From positions 22,259 through 86,258 of the forward strand of contig NZ_VOLS01000013.1 of assembly GCF_007954265.1 (NCBI RefSeq): a stretch of DNA of 64,000 nt, written 5' to 3'. The notes below the pieces were generated by a model. The model saw only the letters and a list, made by a program, of their open reading frames with translations, searched no databases and was not told where the DNA came from. Every line of letters begins with the position of its first letter. Position 1 is the first letter of the stretch. A program made the translations under genes and the position numbers. Shown here one piece after another: positions 26,439 to 36,016 of this stretch. The stretch is from Colwellia sp. C1TZA3. Lineage in GTDB: Bacteria > Pseudomonadota > Gammaproteobacteria > Enterobacterales > Alteromonadaceae.

Positions 26439-26549
26439 TACCAAGTTGATTAATTACCTGCTCAGTGATCACCACTTCACCTAAAACCTAAAACCTAAAA
26501 CTAAAAGCTTAAAGCTTAAAGCTTAAAAGTACGGAGATTATTATTGGTA
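26439..26549. repeat. Degenerate F1-type element with simple-sequence core
   Basis: The left end TACCAAGTTGATTAATTACC is a true F1 terminus, and the right end ATTGGTA is followed by TTA. The flanking triplets do not match (TAA, TTA). The interior is not F1 but short tandem repeats of CCTAAAA and AGCTTAA (about 26478-26530). It is probably a chimeric or rearranged copy. The 26553-26725 stretch beyond it holds the promoter region of the next operon without a clear signal. Confidence 0.5.
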
Positions 26550-26725
26550 TTAATGAGGATATATAAATGACACAGCTCAATATGGATTTTTTCTTAAGTG
26601 GTTAATACGGGTGAGTAGAACACCATGGAGGTTATTTGAAATAATTAAGTTATCCATTTCGTTCAAGCTTAGTTACAATAGTGGCAACGAATCATAATAT
26701 GAATAAAAAGGATGTATAGCAGCTT

Positions 26726-27196
26726 ATGAGGAATGTACTTTTACCCATAATTTCACTGGTGATATTCGTCAGTAGTATTTTTGCCAATGTAAGCCTGGCT
26801 AGTGAAAACTCCAAGCTTTTAGTTGAAAATGGCTATGCGAGGGAAAGTATCCCTGGTACGTCTATTTCTTCTGCCTATATGACGATAAAAAATTTATCAG
26901 CAAAAAATATTCGACTCATCGCAGCAGCAAGTGCAGTAAGCGAACGGATTGAAATCCATCAACATACCATGTCTGATGGTTTAATGCGTATGCGTCAACG
27001 TGACTATGTAGAAATTTCAGCTCAAAACAGTACGGTATTTCAACCTTCAGGTTTTCATTTAATGATCTTTGACTTAAAACAGCCATTAAAGGCGAAAGAA
27101 AATATTATAATAACCCTGTATTTTGACGATCAATCTAGCATCAATGTAAATTATACTGTTCAAGGCCTTAAACAGAAAAAGCATGAGCACCATTAG
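26726..27196 (+). CDS. Copper chaperone PCuAC family protein
   Basis: Periplasmic copper-binding protein of 156 residues. Signal peptide MRNVLLPIISLVIFVSSIFANVSLAS. The copper site follows the H(M)X10M...HXM pattern: EIHQHTMSDGLMRMR near residue 75 and FHLMIFDL near 110. The C-terminal tail KKHEHH adds extra histidines. PCuAC proteins deliver Cu(I) to the CuA centre of cytochrome oxidase; no oxidase gene is nearby, so this is a family-based inference. It lies 8 bp upstream of the DUF2333 gene. Confidence 0.9.
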   Translation: MRNVLLPIISLVIFVSSIFANVSLASENSKLLVENGYARESIPGTSISSAYMTIKNLSAKNIRLIAAASAVSERIEIHQHTMSDGLMRMRQRDYVEISAQNSTVFQPSGFHLMIFDLKQPLKAKENIIITLYFDDQSSINVNYTVQGLKQKKHEHH

Positions 27197-27204
27197 GAGT
27201 AGTT

Positions 27205-28197
27205 ATGAAAGTTAATATCTCAATAAAAGCGGTTATTTCAGGAATTTTAGCGCTATTTTTTGTGCTGTACTTACTTGGCGTCTATTGGAGCTTTGAGCCA
27301 GAAAAATTCGATATTCGTGCCGAAGTGACGAAAGCAGCAACAGCAGAAAATGTTACTCCTGTTGTGGGTTATACCACCACAACAGCATTAATTCGCGTCA
27401 CCGAAACCTTATTGCATAAGCCAGGTGGTTATTTATCAAATGATGCCATTCCGCCGTCAGTGTTTTTAGATAATATCCCAGCATGGGAGTTTGGCGCACT
27501 TGAAATGATAAGAGATATGTCATTAGTGATGCGCCAAGAATTTAGCCGTTCGCAATCTCAGTCAGTTGAAAATGAAAATTTAAAGGTGGCGCAGCCTCAA
27601 CTCAATATTGACAACACCAGTTGGGTTATTCCCAGCGCCGAAGGTGAATACCAAAAAGCCATTAATGAGTTATATGCTTACAGAACAGCCTTGACCCAGG
27701 TTAATAATCAATCAGCCCAGTTTTATGCGCGTTCTGATAATTTACGCGCTTGGATACAAGAAGCAACGAAACGCTTGGGGAGTTATTCGCAACGCTTAAG
27801 TGCCAGTGTTGGTCGTGAACAAATTAATGTTGATCTTGCTGGCGAGAGTGTTGCACAACAATCAACATCAAGCTCAGCAAGCATGCAATTGAAAACAAGT
27901 TGGTTAACCATAGATGATGAATTTTACGAAGCTCGTGGCGCTTGTTGGGCCTTGTTGCATTTCTTAAAAGCTATCGAAATAGACTTTAATGATGTTCTAG
28001 AACAGAAAAATGCTAAAGTTAGTGTACAACAAATTATTCGCGAACTAGAAGCAAGTCAAGAGCTAATCTGGAGCCCGATGATTTTAAATGGTGATGGTTT
28101 TGGTGTGCTGGCAAATCATTCGTTAGTCATGGCCAATTATATATCACGAGCAAATGCAGCACTGATTGATTTAGACGACTTATTGAGTCAAGGGTAA
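27205..28197 (+). CDS. DUF2333 family protein
   Basis: 330 residues. One N-terminal membrane helix (SIKAVISGILALFFVLYLLGVYW) is followed by a large periplasmic part with the family signature TETLLHKPGGYLSNDAIPPSVFLDNIPAWEFGALEMIRDMSLVMRQEFSRSQSQS. The function of the family is unknown; it is widespread in marine gammaproteobacteria. AGGAGT precedes the ATG. It is the middle gene of a tight three-gene operon (PCuAC, DUF2333, TIGR04219 barrel). Confidence 0.88.
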   Translation: MKVNISIKAVISGILALFFVLYLLGVYWSFEPEKFDIRAEVTKAATAENVTPVVGYTTTTALIRVTETLLHKPGGYLSNDAIPPSVFLDNIPAWEFGALEMIRDMSLVMRQEFSRSQSQSVENENLKVAQPQLNIDNTSWVIPSAEGEYQKAINELYAYRTALTQVNNQSAQFYARSDNLRAWIQEATKRLGSYSQRLSASVGREQINVDLAGESVAQQSTSSSASMQLKTSWLTIDDEFYEARGACWALLHFLKAIEIDFNDVLEQKNAKVSVQQIIRELEASQELIWSPMILNGDGFGVLANHSLVMANYISRANAALIDLDDLLSQG

Positions 28198-28203
28198 TAA
28201 AAC

Positions 28204-28971
28204 ATGAAGAAAATAGCACTAGCAACAGCACTTGCATTGACTTTATCCACTAATGTTAAAGCGGATGCTTTAGGTATTTATTTGGGTGGTCAAGTCTGGG
28301 ACAACCAAGCTTCTGGAACTTTTGGCGATGGCAGTTCACAAATTGATTTTAATTTAGCTGATGAAAAACAAAACAGCTTTTTTATCGCTTTTGAGCACCC
28401 TTTGCCGTTAATTCCAAATATACGTATAGCCTCTACTTCGTTGGAGACCATAGGTAACACAACACTAACGACCAACTTTGAATTTGAAGGCGAAACTTTC
28501 AGCGATAATACTAATGTTAATGCTGATTTTAAGGTCAGTTATATTGATTACACACTTTATTATGAGTTATTTGATAATGACCTATTATCATTTGATTTTG
28601 GTTTGACCGCCCGTGATTTTGACGGTGACGTAACCGTTTTTGCACAAATTAATACCGGTTCTGAAATGGTTAGACAATCAAGTAGTGTTGCAGTAACTGA
28701 TGTTGTACCTATGTTATATGTAAGAACCAATGTTGGCTTACCATTAACCGGTTTTAACTTATATGCACAAGGTAACTTTTTATCAATCGACAATCACACA
28801 CTTTATGACTATGAAGTAGGCGTAAGTTATGAACTTATTGATAACCTAGCGGTTGATGTAAATATTAATGCCGGTTATCGTGCGGTTAAGTTAGAGTTAG
28901 ACGACTTGAACGACCTGTATACCAACATCGAATTTGACGGTGTGTTCGTCGGTACAACTATTCATTTTTAA
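28204..28971 (+). CDS. TIGR04219 family outer membrane beta-barrel protein
   Basis: 255 residues. A signal peptide (MKKIALATALALTLSTNVKADA) is followed by ALGIYLGGQVWDNQASGTFGD, typical of TIGR04219 barrels. Alternating hydrophobic strands continue to the end, terminating FVGTTIHF with a C-terminal phenylalanine as in BAM substrates. The function is unknown. It lies 6 bp after the DUF2333 gene. An F2 element inserted 12 bp after the stop may have replaced the original terminator. Confidence 0.9.
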   Translation: MKKIALATALALTLSTNVKADALGIYLGGQVWDNQASGTFGDGSSQIDFNLADEKQNSFFIAFEHPLPLIPNIRIASTSLETIGNTTLTTNFEFEGETFSDNTNVNADFKVSYIDYTLYYELFDNDLLSFDFGLTARDFDGDVTVFAQINTGSEMVRQSSSVAVTDVVPMLYVRTNVGLPLTGFNLYAQGNFLSIDNHTLYDYEVGVSYELIDNLAVDVNINAGYRAVKLELDDLNDLYTNIEFDGVFVGTTIHF

Positions 28972-28983
28972 CCTTTTAAGTTA

Positions 28984-29140
28984 TACCAGTTCCATTAAAT
29001 TTGTCATCTTGTTGTGCGCAGGAAAAATGACTCAAGGTAAGGCGCTCGATTGAGCAATAGCTGGCTATTGGGATTGAGAGCAACACAGCCTTGAGCTATT
29101 TTAACTAGTACAAGTGAGCAATAACTTAATGGGATTGGTA
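28984..29140 (+). repeat. F2 miniature element, copy 4 (157 bp)
   Basis: TACCAGTTCCATTAAATT to GGGATTGGTA, with TTA duplications at 28981-28983 and 29141-29143. It lies between the TIGR04219 barrel gene and the convergent subtilase gene, without touching either frame. Confidence 0.92.
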
Positions 29141-29204
29141 TTAGTGGGTAAATCGCCACTATTTCACATCCATGTGATCGTGGCATACCATTCATTCTGA
29201 ATAT

Positions 29205-29239
29205 AAAAAAGCCATCAACATTATGTTGATGGCTTTTGC
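29205..29239. terminator. Terminator between the barrel gene and the subtilase
   Basis: GCCATCAACA (29211-29220) pairs with TGTTGATGGC (29224-29233). A run of six A on the left gives a T-run for minus-strand transcripts, and TTTT follows on the plus strand, so it can work in both directions. It lies about 40 bp beyond the subtilase stop. Confidence 0.9.
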
Positions 29240-29275
29240 TTTTATAAATCTTCCATTAAAGCTTAGGTTATTTAA

Positions 29276-32200
29276 TTACGCTTTTTTACGACGGGTAAAT
29301 AACATAGGGGTAAGTAGTAACATTAACCAACCGAATGAACCACTTTCTTTCTTATTAACAATCGATACTGAAGCAACCATTGAATCTGAGTTGCCGTTGC
29401 CATCATTTACTGTCAACTGAAAAGAGATGGTTTCATCTTTCGACACTTTGGGTGCTGTAAAGCTAATTGACTCAGCACTTGCGTTGAAAGCTACCGGAGT
29501 ACCCGCCATCTGTACCCAAGCATAAGTAAGTGCATCACCATTAGGATCTGATGAGTTAGCAGCACTTAGTTGTACACTTTCTGTCTCAACAACAGCCGTA
29601 CTACCTGTAATCACTGCAGTAGGAGCGCCTTCAACTTGAAACATAACCGCTGAGCTATTTACCGCTACAGTATTCACGTCATTAGTCGTGCTAGAAAGCA
29701 CTATTGCATCAACAGGACCACCTAAAAACTCATCAGCCACTTCAGCTGAGAATTTAACTACTGTTGGAGAACTATCTACTGACGTTAATTCATAACATAT
29801 GACTAAGCCAGAATATATATCTGAAATATCACCAACAGAACCAGCTTCACCACCATTATATGGTGATGTTGCATAGACATCTGTACGACCTAATGTACCC
29901 GTAGCATTTTCAAGGCCAACAGTAACACCTAAAGCAGCGCCGTCAACATGGGTAACATTATCGTAAGCAAACATAATATTACCCGTAACGTTATCAAATA
30001 GTACTTCAAAATCGATATTATCAGCAACATCAGCTTGACCGTTGTGGAAGAAATAATGTCTCATATCATCAAATTCAATGATGCTATAACGACCAGTGTC
30101 GACAGTACTGACACCCGAGGTATCGCTTCGAACAATTTCCATATCACGCCAAAATGGTGCGATTAAGTTGTTTGCCTCTGCTGCATTAGGTAATAACTGG
30201 TTAACCCAAGGGCTTGAACCTGCTGAACCACCTAAGTAAATAAAACCATCATCAGTAACAGAAACTGAGCTATATGATTTGCCTAGGAAGTTAGCGGCTA
30301 AAGGATATGTAGCCGTAACCGTGTCACCATTTAGCTCACCAGGTAAGATACCAAAAGCAGCTAAATCGAGGTAACCGCTGCCTTGACCAAGATCTGGTAA
30401 TGCACAACTAGCATCATCAGCATTGGTCGTTTTAGTATAGAAAGGCTCAATACCAAATAATGATTCTTGAACAACAGTCCAGGTAATTTCATTACCAGAA
30501 ATCGTTGCATCACTCGTCACCGAGGTTTTATCAAGCGTCATCTCTGCAGGCAGAGTTGCTTTAATAGTATAAGTACGGTCGTTTGGTGTTACTTTTGCAA
30601 GAACACTGACTTCATAATCTATTTTAGTATTACGCTCAACATATGTATCTGCATCGCTTGAAATAGACACATCATCCATGCCACGCATAAGATCAACAGA
30701 TACTAATCCCAAGTTACCAGCATCTTCAAAGTTAGTACCTAAGTCCAAAGCACCGTAGTACATATCACCTTGTGTAGCACCATCAAGTGACCATTTAACA
30801 CGTAAGTCAAATTCAGTTAAGGCAGGAATAGCCATATCAGCCTCAACAGCTAAGTTATCACCTACTTCACCGTCGACGATAGCAGTTGCTAAGGTATATG
30901 CATCTTTAGCATCTTCTTCAGAAGCAGACCAGTTTTGCACCGCAACCCAATAACTGCCGGCTTCAGGCATAATTAGGTCAACTTTTTCAAGCGCTGTGCC
31001 AGTAGCACTAATACCCACTTCTTCGTCTTCTTGTGGGATACCATCGCCATTAGTATCTAAACCTACGCGTAAATCTAAATCCGGAGATTCAGATGCTAAG
31101 ATTTCTGCAACAAAACGCTTGGCATCAGCAGGAACAGTATGCAGAGTAACATTAATACCATCCGATAAATCATCGTAAGCATCACCATTGTCACTATCGA
31201 CAGCTAATGTTGCCTCAGTTTTATCTGCTTTAGTTAACCCGTATGAACGACTGGTAAATTCAGTAATTTCAACCGCCATAACATCTTCAATTAAGAAGCT
31301 GTCTTGATTACGATTTGCATCAAAAGATAGCTTGTCCGGGATGTTACCATTTGAAGCTTGAACACTAACAGGGATTCTAGCGGTTGGATGAACGTTAGAA
31401 GTCATCACAACATGACCAAAGGCCCAAGCGTCACTTTCTGCTCTTACTGCATCAACATCAATGGTTATAATTTGGCTCTCACCTGCAGCCAACTCAAATG
31501 TTGCTGGTGTAGCTGTAATAACTAAACCATCAGAAATAGCGGTACCTGCAACTGTCCACGAACCTGCAGCCGTAGCTGTTACTGTACGAGTCCAATCACA
31601 CAAACCGACACAGTTAGCATTTGAAACGGAAGGAATATTTAATGTTTTAGGATCACCACCTGTTTCAGGATTTGCAGCCGTATAGTTCGCTGCGCTTTCA
31701 TTCATTACAAGACCTGTTAGGTGTGCTAAATTCACCCGAATACTACCCGCACCCATATCAAAGAAATCAGCAGCTGTCGTGCCATCTTCTTTGCGAACAT
31801 CAGTAATTGCAGTCAACATTAATGCCGAGCGAATATTATCAGGTGTCCAAGTTGGATGAGCTGATTTTAATACCGCACCCGCGCCAGCAACATGAGGGGC
31901 TGACATTGAAGTCCCTTGTAAAAATGAAAAGTCTGTTGGTGCTGGTGTTGTTTCGTCATGACCAAATTGTTGATCTGAATAAGCGGCATAAATTGAAACA
32001 CCTGGTGCTGTTACAGAAGGTGTCATAACATCAGGGACTGTATTATTACCACCACGTGAAGAGAAGTCAGCCATATCATCCGCTTGGCCAATTTTCAACT
32101 CACCTACTGCAGCGGTAATAGTTGCAGTATGTCCTTCACCGTTTGCTAACCAAGTTCGAAGCACATTGCCGTTTTCTGCGTTGATATGAATACCAGGCAC

Positions 32201-33901
32201 AACGTAAACGTCATTAGCTACAGTATTTGAGCCACCATCTACATTACCAAGTACAAAACCACCTGCACCACCATCAGCAGCATTTATTGCTTTTTGTACT
32301 CGAGCAATTGCGCCTCGATCACAAACAACTATTTCACCTGAGAATGTATCTGTAGGAAAAGGCTGTAAACATTGTGCAGGGTCACCATCAGGATCGTTAC
32401 TGTTAGCGTAATCACCAGCCCAAACAATATTTGCTGTAATACCTTGTGAAGCGCTCTGACCTTCAATAGCCGTTAATTCAGTAGCACCACCAGTAAATGC
32501 ACCAATTTCTTTTTCAAAGGCAACTTCACGGCCGTGCGTGGAAGCACCAACAACGGTATACCAAGGAGCATTTTTCGAAGTAGTAAATGCTTCTGGACCA
32601 CTATTACCGGCAGAAACAGAAGAGAAAATACCGGCTTCTTGAGCGGCTAAAAATCCTAGCTCAGTTGAGCTTACCCAAGGATCGCCACCACCACTAATTG
32701 AGTAGTTAATAACATCAACGCCGTCAACTAATGCATCATCAAGCGCCGCAATAATTGCTGCACCTGGACAACCAGAATAGGTATCACCAGTGTCGCCGCC
32801 ATGACATATTTGATAAGCAACAATGTTTGCATGTGGCGCTACACCAGAGATTTGCGCAAATTCAAATCCTGTCGTGTTTATACCGTCACCTTCAAGTTCA
32901 CCTGTTTCAGGATCAACTAAAGGTACATCATATAAAATATTACCACCCGCAGTACTTGCCGTATGAGAACCGTGCCCACCATAATCTTCACCATTTTTTG
33001 CTGGTGGGTTACTGCCAAAGACATCAGCATCGTCATAGCTATCGGTAATAGCCGCATATGAGCGTATACCAATTAATTTGTCGTTACACAAAGTAGCAAA
33101 ATCACCAGCACAGTCACCCGCGTAAACACCCGCCCCCCAAGGGTTAGTATGATCGTAGCCGTCATCACCAACGTCGGCAAATGATCTGTGATCAGTATTT
33201 GCACCGGTATCAAGCACACCGATAATGACGCCTTCACCCATGTTAACAGCACTTTGGCCTTGGCCATCCCAAACTAAAGGTGCACCAACATGAATTGGGC
33301 CGGTATCAGTTTCTAAATGCTCAGTTTTTTCACGTTCAACGTATGCGACATCAGCAAATGCTGATAAAGCTTGAGCTTCTTTTTGTGTTAAACGCACAGC
33401 CATACCGTTAAAGGCATTTTTATATTGATAGGTAACGTTTAAGTTATTACCTAACTTTCCTGATGCTTTTGTGAGGAAAGCCTGGTGTTTAGCTTCTAAA
33501 TAATTACTGTAGGCAATTATTTCAGGTGCTTGAAAATCAAGGCGTAACTCTTTTCTAATTTGTTTAGAACTTTTTTTACTATTAGCTAAAGATTTAAAAA
33601 GAGATTTTTTGGCAATTTGAGGATTAGTCGCTGTTAAACCGGCAACAGAACCGTCGTATGTTGCAACGGGTTGGTCTTCAAGGCGAACAATATAAGTATA
33701 AGTGCCACCAGCTAAGTCTTTTTCAGCACGAAATTTTTTAACTTGGGTTTTATTGTATGTGCCACCTTTATTAATTGAAATTGGTGCGACTGATTTTAAT
33801 GAGTCGGCCAAATATTGTGTTTGAACTGTGCTGGCAGATGCCTGCATAGTAGCCATTGATAATAGCGCTGTAGAAACAGCAATTGTTACTTTGTTATTCA
33901 C
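29276..33901 (-). CDS. Giant secreted S8 subtilisin-like serine peptidase with GlyGly-CTERM-type anchor
   Basis: About 1541 residues. Start GTG 33901 is preferred because GGGAGG lies six bases upstream; the frame continues to 33922. Domains in order: signal peptide (NNKVTIAVSTALLSMATMQASA), I9-like propeptide (TYTYIVRLEDQPVATYDG), peptidase S8 with Asp231 (VLDTG), His310 (GGHGSH) and Ser665 (GTSMSAPH), an inserted PA domain (about 495-600), several Ig-like/pre-peptidase regions, a PKD/REJ-like repeat near 1420-1510, and a C-terminal SGSFGWLMLLLTPMLFTRRKK: hydrophobic helix plus basic tail, as in rhombosortase substrates. The family is usually exported by type II secretion, whose operon starts 2 kb away. 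Confidence 0.93.
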   Translation of the reverse strand: MNNKVTIAVSTALLSMATMQASASTVQTQYLADSLKSVAPISINKGGTYNKTQVKKFRAEKDLAGGTYTYIVRLEDQPVATYDGSVAGLTATNPQIAKKSLFKSLANSKKSSKQIRKELRLDFQAPEIIAYSNYLEAKHQAFLTKASGKLGNNLNVTYQYKNAFNGMAVRLTQKEAQALSAFADVAYVEREKTEHLETDTGPIHVGAPLVWDGQGQSAVNMGEGVIIGVLDTGANTDHRSFADVGDDGYDHTNPWGAGVYAGDCAGDFATLCNDKLIGIRSYAAITDSYDDADVFGSNPPAKNGEDYGGHGSHTASTAGGNILYDVPLVDPETGELEGDGINTTGFEFAQISGVAPHANIVAYQICHGGDTGDTYSGCPGAAIIAALDDALVDGVDVINYSISGGGDPWVSSTELGFLAAQEAGIFSSVSAGNSGPEAFTTSKNAPWYTVVGASTHGREVAFEKEIGAFTGGATELTAIEGQSASQGITANIVWAGDYANSNDPDGDPAQCLQPFPTDTFSGEIVVCDRGAIARVQKAINAADGGAGGFVLGNVDGGSNTVANDVYVVPGIHINAENGNVLRTWLANGEGHTATITAAVGELKIGQADDMADFSSRGGNNTVPDVMTPSVTAPGVSIYAAYSDQQFGHDETTPAPTDFSFLQGTSMSAPHVAGAGAVLKSAHPTWTPDNIRSALMLTAITDVRKEDGTTAADFFDMGAGSIRVNLAHLTGLVMNESAANYTAANPETGGDPKTLNIPSVSNANCVGLCDWTRTVTATAAGSWTVAGTAISDGLVITATPATFELAAGESQIITIDVDAVRAESDAWAFGHVVMTSNVHPTARIPVSVQASNGNIPDKLSFDANRNQDSFLIEDVMAVEITEFTSRSYGLTKADKTEATLAVDSDNGDAYDDLSDGINVTLHTVPADAKRFVAEILASESPDLDLRVGLDTNGDGIPQEDEEVGISATGTALEKVDLIMPEAGSYWVAVQNWSASEEDAKDAYTLATAIVDGEVGDNLAVEADMAIPALTEFDLRVKWSLDGATQGDMYYGALDLGTNFEDAGNLGLVSVDLMRGMDDVSISSDADTYVERNTKIDYEVSVLAKVTPNDRTYTIKATLPAEMTLDKTSVTSDATISGNEITWTVVQESLFGIEPFYTKTTNADDASCALPDLGQGSGYLDLAAFGILPGELNGDTVTATYPLAANFLGKSYSSVSVTDDGFIYLGGSAGSSPWVNQLLPNAAEANNLIAPFWRDMEIVRSDTSGVSTVDTGRYSIIEFDDMRHYFFHNGQADVADNIDFEVLFDNVTGNIMFAYDNVTHVDGAALGVTVGLENATGTLGRTDVYATSPYNGGEAGSVGDISDIYSGLVICYELTSVDSSPTVVKFSAEVADEFLGGPVDAIVLSSTTNDVNTVAVNSSAVMFQVEGAPTAVITGSTAVVETESVQLSAANSSDPNGDALTYAWVQMAGTPVAFNASAESISFTAPKVSKDETISFQLTVNDGNGNSDSMVASVSIVNKKESGSFGWLMLLLTPMLFTRRKKA

Positions 33902-34032
33902 AAAGAACCTCCCTAAATGCACAAATAGTTGTGCCGGTTATTATTTTATATTAAGTAAATCCATTTAATATCAAAACTTACTTGTTTCATAAGACGAGAA
34001 ACGCACAGGTGCGATGACTAAACATAACAATA

Positions 34033-34060
34033 TGTAAAGTTACTGTAAAGATATTGTAAA
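34033..34060. promoter_or_regulatory. Three TGTAAA repeats at 11-bp spacing upstream of the subtilase
   Basis: TGTAAA occurs at 34033, 34044 and 34055, once per helical turn, about 130-160 bp upstream of the subtilase start. Response regulators of the OmpR/PhoB family bind direct repeats with 11-bp period. The candidate regulator is not identifiable from the window. Confidence 0.4.
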
Positions 34061-34327
34061 TTAATATCCATTACGACCTTTATTAAAGAGTATATTAATT
34101 GTAGAAAGTGAAAGGTAGTGTCTACAAAATTCACATTTAGTTCTTATTACATCTAAAATTAACTCTTGATTCGTGACGAAAATTAATCGGCCGATTATTT
34201 AGTATCTTTTTTTTTAGTACTATTTAACAGTAATTTTAGCCATTTAATCAAAATTTAATTAATTCATATATTTTGGCTGGAAAAACAGTGGATGATGTGA
34301 TCGTTAGGGGGTAATTAGGGAGTTTAA

Positions 34328-34364
34328 GCCTGATAGCCTAAGCATATATCTTAGGCTATCAGGC
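34328..34364. terminator. 15-bp-stem hairpin after hslO
   Basis: GCCTGATAGCCTAAG (34328-34342) pairs perfectly with CTTAGGCTATCAGGC (34350-34364), 7-base loop, starting 12 bp beyond the hslO stop on the minus strand. It is probably the hslR-hslO terminator, although the T-run after it is poor. Confidence 0.65.
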
Positions 34365-34376
34365 GCTGAACTTAGC

Positions 34377-35240
34377 TTAGTGAGTTGTGCCGTCAATAAA
34401 TTGTGCTAGTTGAGGGCGCTCAAAACTGTAAGTGGTCAGACAATAATCACAGGTCATCGACACGCTACCTTGCTCGGCAATAATACTTTCAAGCTCATTA
34501 GGTTCAATTTGAGAAATAGTATTTAAACACTTTTCTTCCGAGCAACTACATTGATAGCTAACAGCTTGCGGTTCAAAGAGTCTCACCTCTTCTTGATGAT
34601 ATAACCGGTAAAGCAAGTCTTCGCTAGCTAATGAGAATATCTCTTCAGATTTAATGGTATTAGTTAACTGGCACAAGTGCTCAAAGTCTGTTTGTTGCTG
34701 CTCTTTATCACCACCATCAGGTAGTAATTGAATTAAGGTTCCTGCTATTTGTGAGCTTTGTTCATCACTAAATAACCAAATTTTAGTGGGTATTTGTTCT
34801 GAAACATCAAAGTAGTGCTCCAAGCATTCGGCCAAGGTATCGTGCTCAAGCGCCACAACACCTTGGTAAGGTTCACCATTGCTTGGTCGAATAGTGATGA
34901 TCATATTGCCTTTACCGATAAGGTCTTTCAGCGCTGTTGCATCAGTTTCGCTCACCATACGGGCAATACCACGCATTTCTTGGCGATTGTTACCATTTAC
35001 CGCTAAATAACCTATTGGGCCATCACCTTGCAGTTGTACGGCAATTTCACCTTCAAACTTTAATGTTGCCGTTAATAAGCAAGTGGCGGCAACTAATTCA
35101 CCTAACAACTGCTTTACGCCCGGTGGGTAATCGTGTGCGGCAACAATGTCTTGGAAGGTTTGGCTTAAGTTAACCAATTCGCCTCGAGCATGTAGGTTGT
35201 CAAATAAATAGCGGTTTAAGATATCTTTTTGCATGGTCAC
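34377..35240 (-). CDS. hslO: Redox-regulated chaperone Hsp33 (HslO)
   Basis: Holdase chaperone activated by oxidation of its zinc centre. 287 residues. An N-terminal domain contains LFDNLHARGELVNLSQTFQDIVAAHDYPPGVKQLLGELVAATCLLTATLKFEG, and the C-terminal zinc switch has CSCSEEKC near residue 236 and CDYC near 269. Start GTG 35240 has AGGA eight bases upstream; ATG 35234 is an alternative. It lies 3 bp after the hslR stop, in one operon with it. Confidence 0.96.
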   Translation of the reverse strand: MTMQKDILNRYLFDNLHARGELVNLSQTFQDIVAAHDYPPGVKQLLGELVAATCLLTATLKFEGEIAVQLQGDGPIGYLAVNGNNRQEMRGIARMVSETDATALKDLIGKGNMIITIRPSNGEPYQGVVALEHDTLAECLEHYFDVSEQIPTKIWLFSDEQSSQIAGTLIQLLPDGGDKEQQQTDFEHLCQLTNTIKSEEIFSLASEDLLYRLYHQEEVRLFEPQAVSYQCSCSEEKCLNTISQIEPNELESIIAEQGSVSMTCDYCLTTYSFERPQLAQFIDGTTH

Positions 35241-35243
35241 TGT

Positions 35244-35657
35244 TTATATCCTTTCTTTTAAATGCCGAATTTGTCGACGTTGTTTCTTATCAGGTTTAGT
35301 GTTACTGGCTGGGCTGAGCAAAATACCCTGCTGGCGAGCTAAGTTGTTTTTCTCTCGAGTTTCAATACTTGCCGGGGTTTCTTGATAAAGTGTTTGAGCA
35401 AAGCTTGCATCTCGGCGTTTATCTGCCAAGGCCATAATCAAAACATGTTTTTCTTCAAACCCTTGACGAATGGTAACGCGATCACCTAAAACCATGGCTT
35501 TGCCTGACTTACTACGTTGGCCATTATAAAATACTTTACCGCCATCGATCATTTGTTTTGCAATCGCACGCGTTTTATAAAAGCGCGCTGCCCACAACCA
35601 CTTGTCTAAGCGGGTTGACTGTGTATTGTTAGTCTCAATAACGTTAGGTTTAGTCAT
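35244..35657 (-). CDS. hslR: Ribosome-associated heat shock protein Hsp15 (HslR)
   Basis: S4-domain RNA-binding protein that rescues 50S subunits carrying nascent chains. The S4 motif is RLDKWLWAARFYKTRAIAKQMIDGGKVFYNGQRSKSGKAMVLGDRVTI. The C-terminal basic tail (KKQRRQIRHLKERI) matches E. coli Hsp15. Two starts are possible: ATG 35657 (137 residues, closer to the family) and ATG 35684 (146 residues); neither has a strong ribosome binding site. First gene of hslR-hslO, the same order as in E. coli. Confidence 0.93.
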   Translation of the reverse strand: MTKPNVIETNNTQSTRLDKWLWAARFYKTRAIAKQMIDGGKVFYNGQRSKSGKAMVLGDRVTIRQGFEEKHVLIMALADKRRDASFAQTLYQETPASIETREKNNLARQQGILLSPASNTKPDKKQRRQIRHLKERI

Positions 35658-35760
35658 CGTTTTGTTTATATCCCATACAGGCATTATAAATTGGCGAAAG
35701 TTAACATAACCACCATTCTAACGCTAGTTGGAATGCATTTGGTTACATTTTGTATGCGAC

Positions 35761-35916
35761 TACCACTTTCATTAGATTATTACCCACTGCTGTTGGTTAA
35801 AACAGCCAATGGCAGTGGTGATCTCAATCATAACAGCTAGCTATTGCTCAATCGAGCCTCTTGCCCTATGTGTTTTATCTGCACACAACCAGCTCAAAAA
35901 CTTAATGAAAGTGGTA
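35761..35916 (-). repeat. Diverged F2-like element (156 bp)
   Basis: Inverted ends TACCACTTTCATTAGATT and AACTTAATGAAAGTGGTA. The interior is recognisably F2 in the orientation of copy 2 (AGCTATTGCTCAATCGAGC is shared), but about a quarter of positions differ. The right flank is TAA, the left GAC, so no intact duplication remains. It is an older copy or subfamily, lying between hslR and gspC. A small hairpin (ACGTCT/AGACGT near 35941-35959) follows, in the gspC leader. Confidence 0.75.
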
Positions 35917-36016
35917 TAATTATAGCTAAAAAATAATATGACGTCTTGTTGCCAGACGTTTGGTCAAGTATCATCAAAGTGACTTGAAATTTCCAGATAA
36001 TAAAAAACTATAAAAA

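Larger units (their letters stand above)
33902..34376. other. Upstream region of the subtilase gene
   Basis: No gene in about 475 bp. It holds the subtilase promoter region with phased TGTAAA repeats (34033-34060) and a long hairpin near hslO (34328-34364), both listed separately. The remainder is AT-rich with nothing recognisable. Confidence 0.4.

Noticed and set aside
29276..33901. Several plus-strand open frames inside the subtilase gene
   Set aside because: They lie antisense to a 1.5-kb-residue protein with complete domain structure, lack ribosome binding sites and have unnatural composition.
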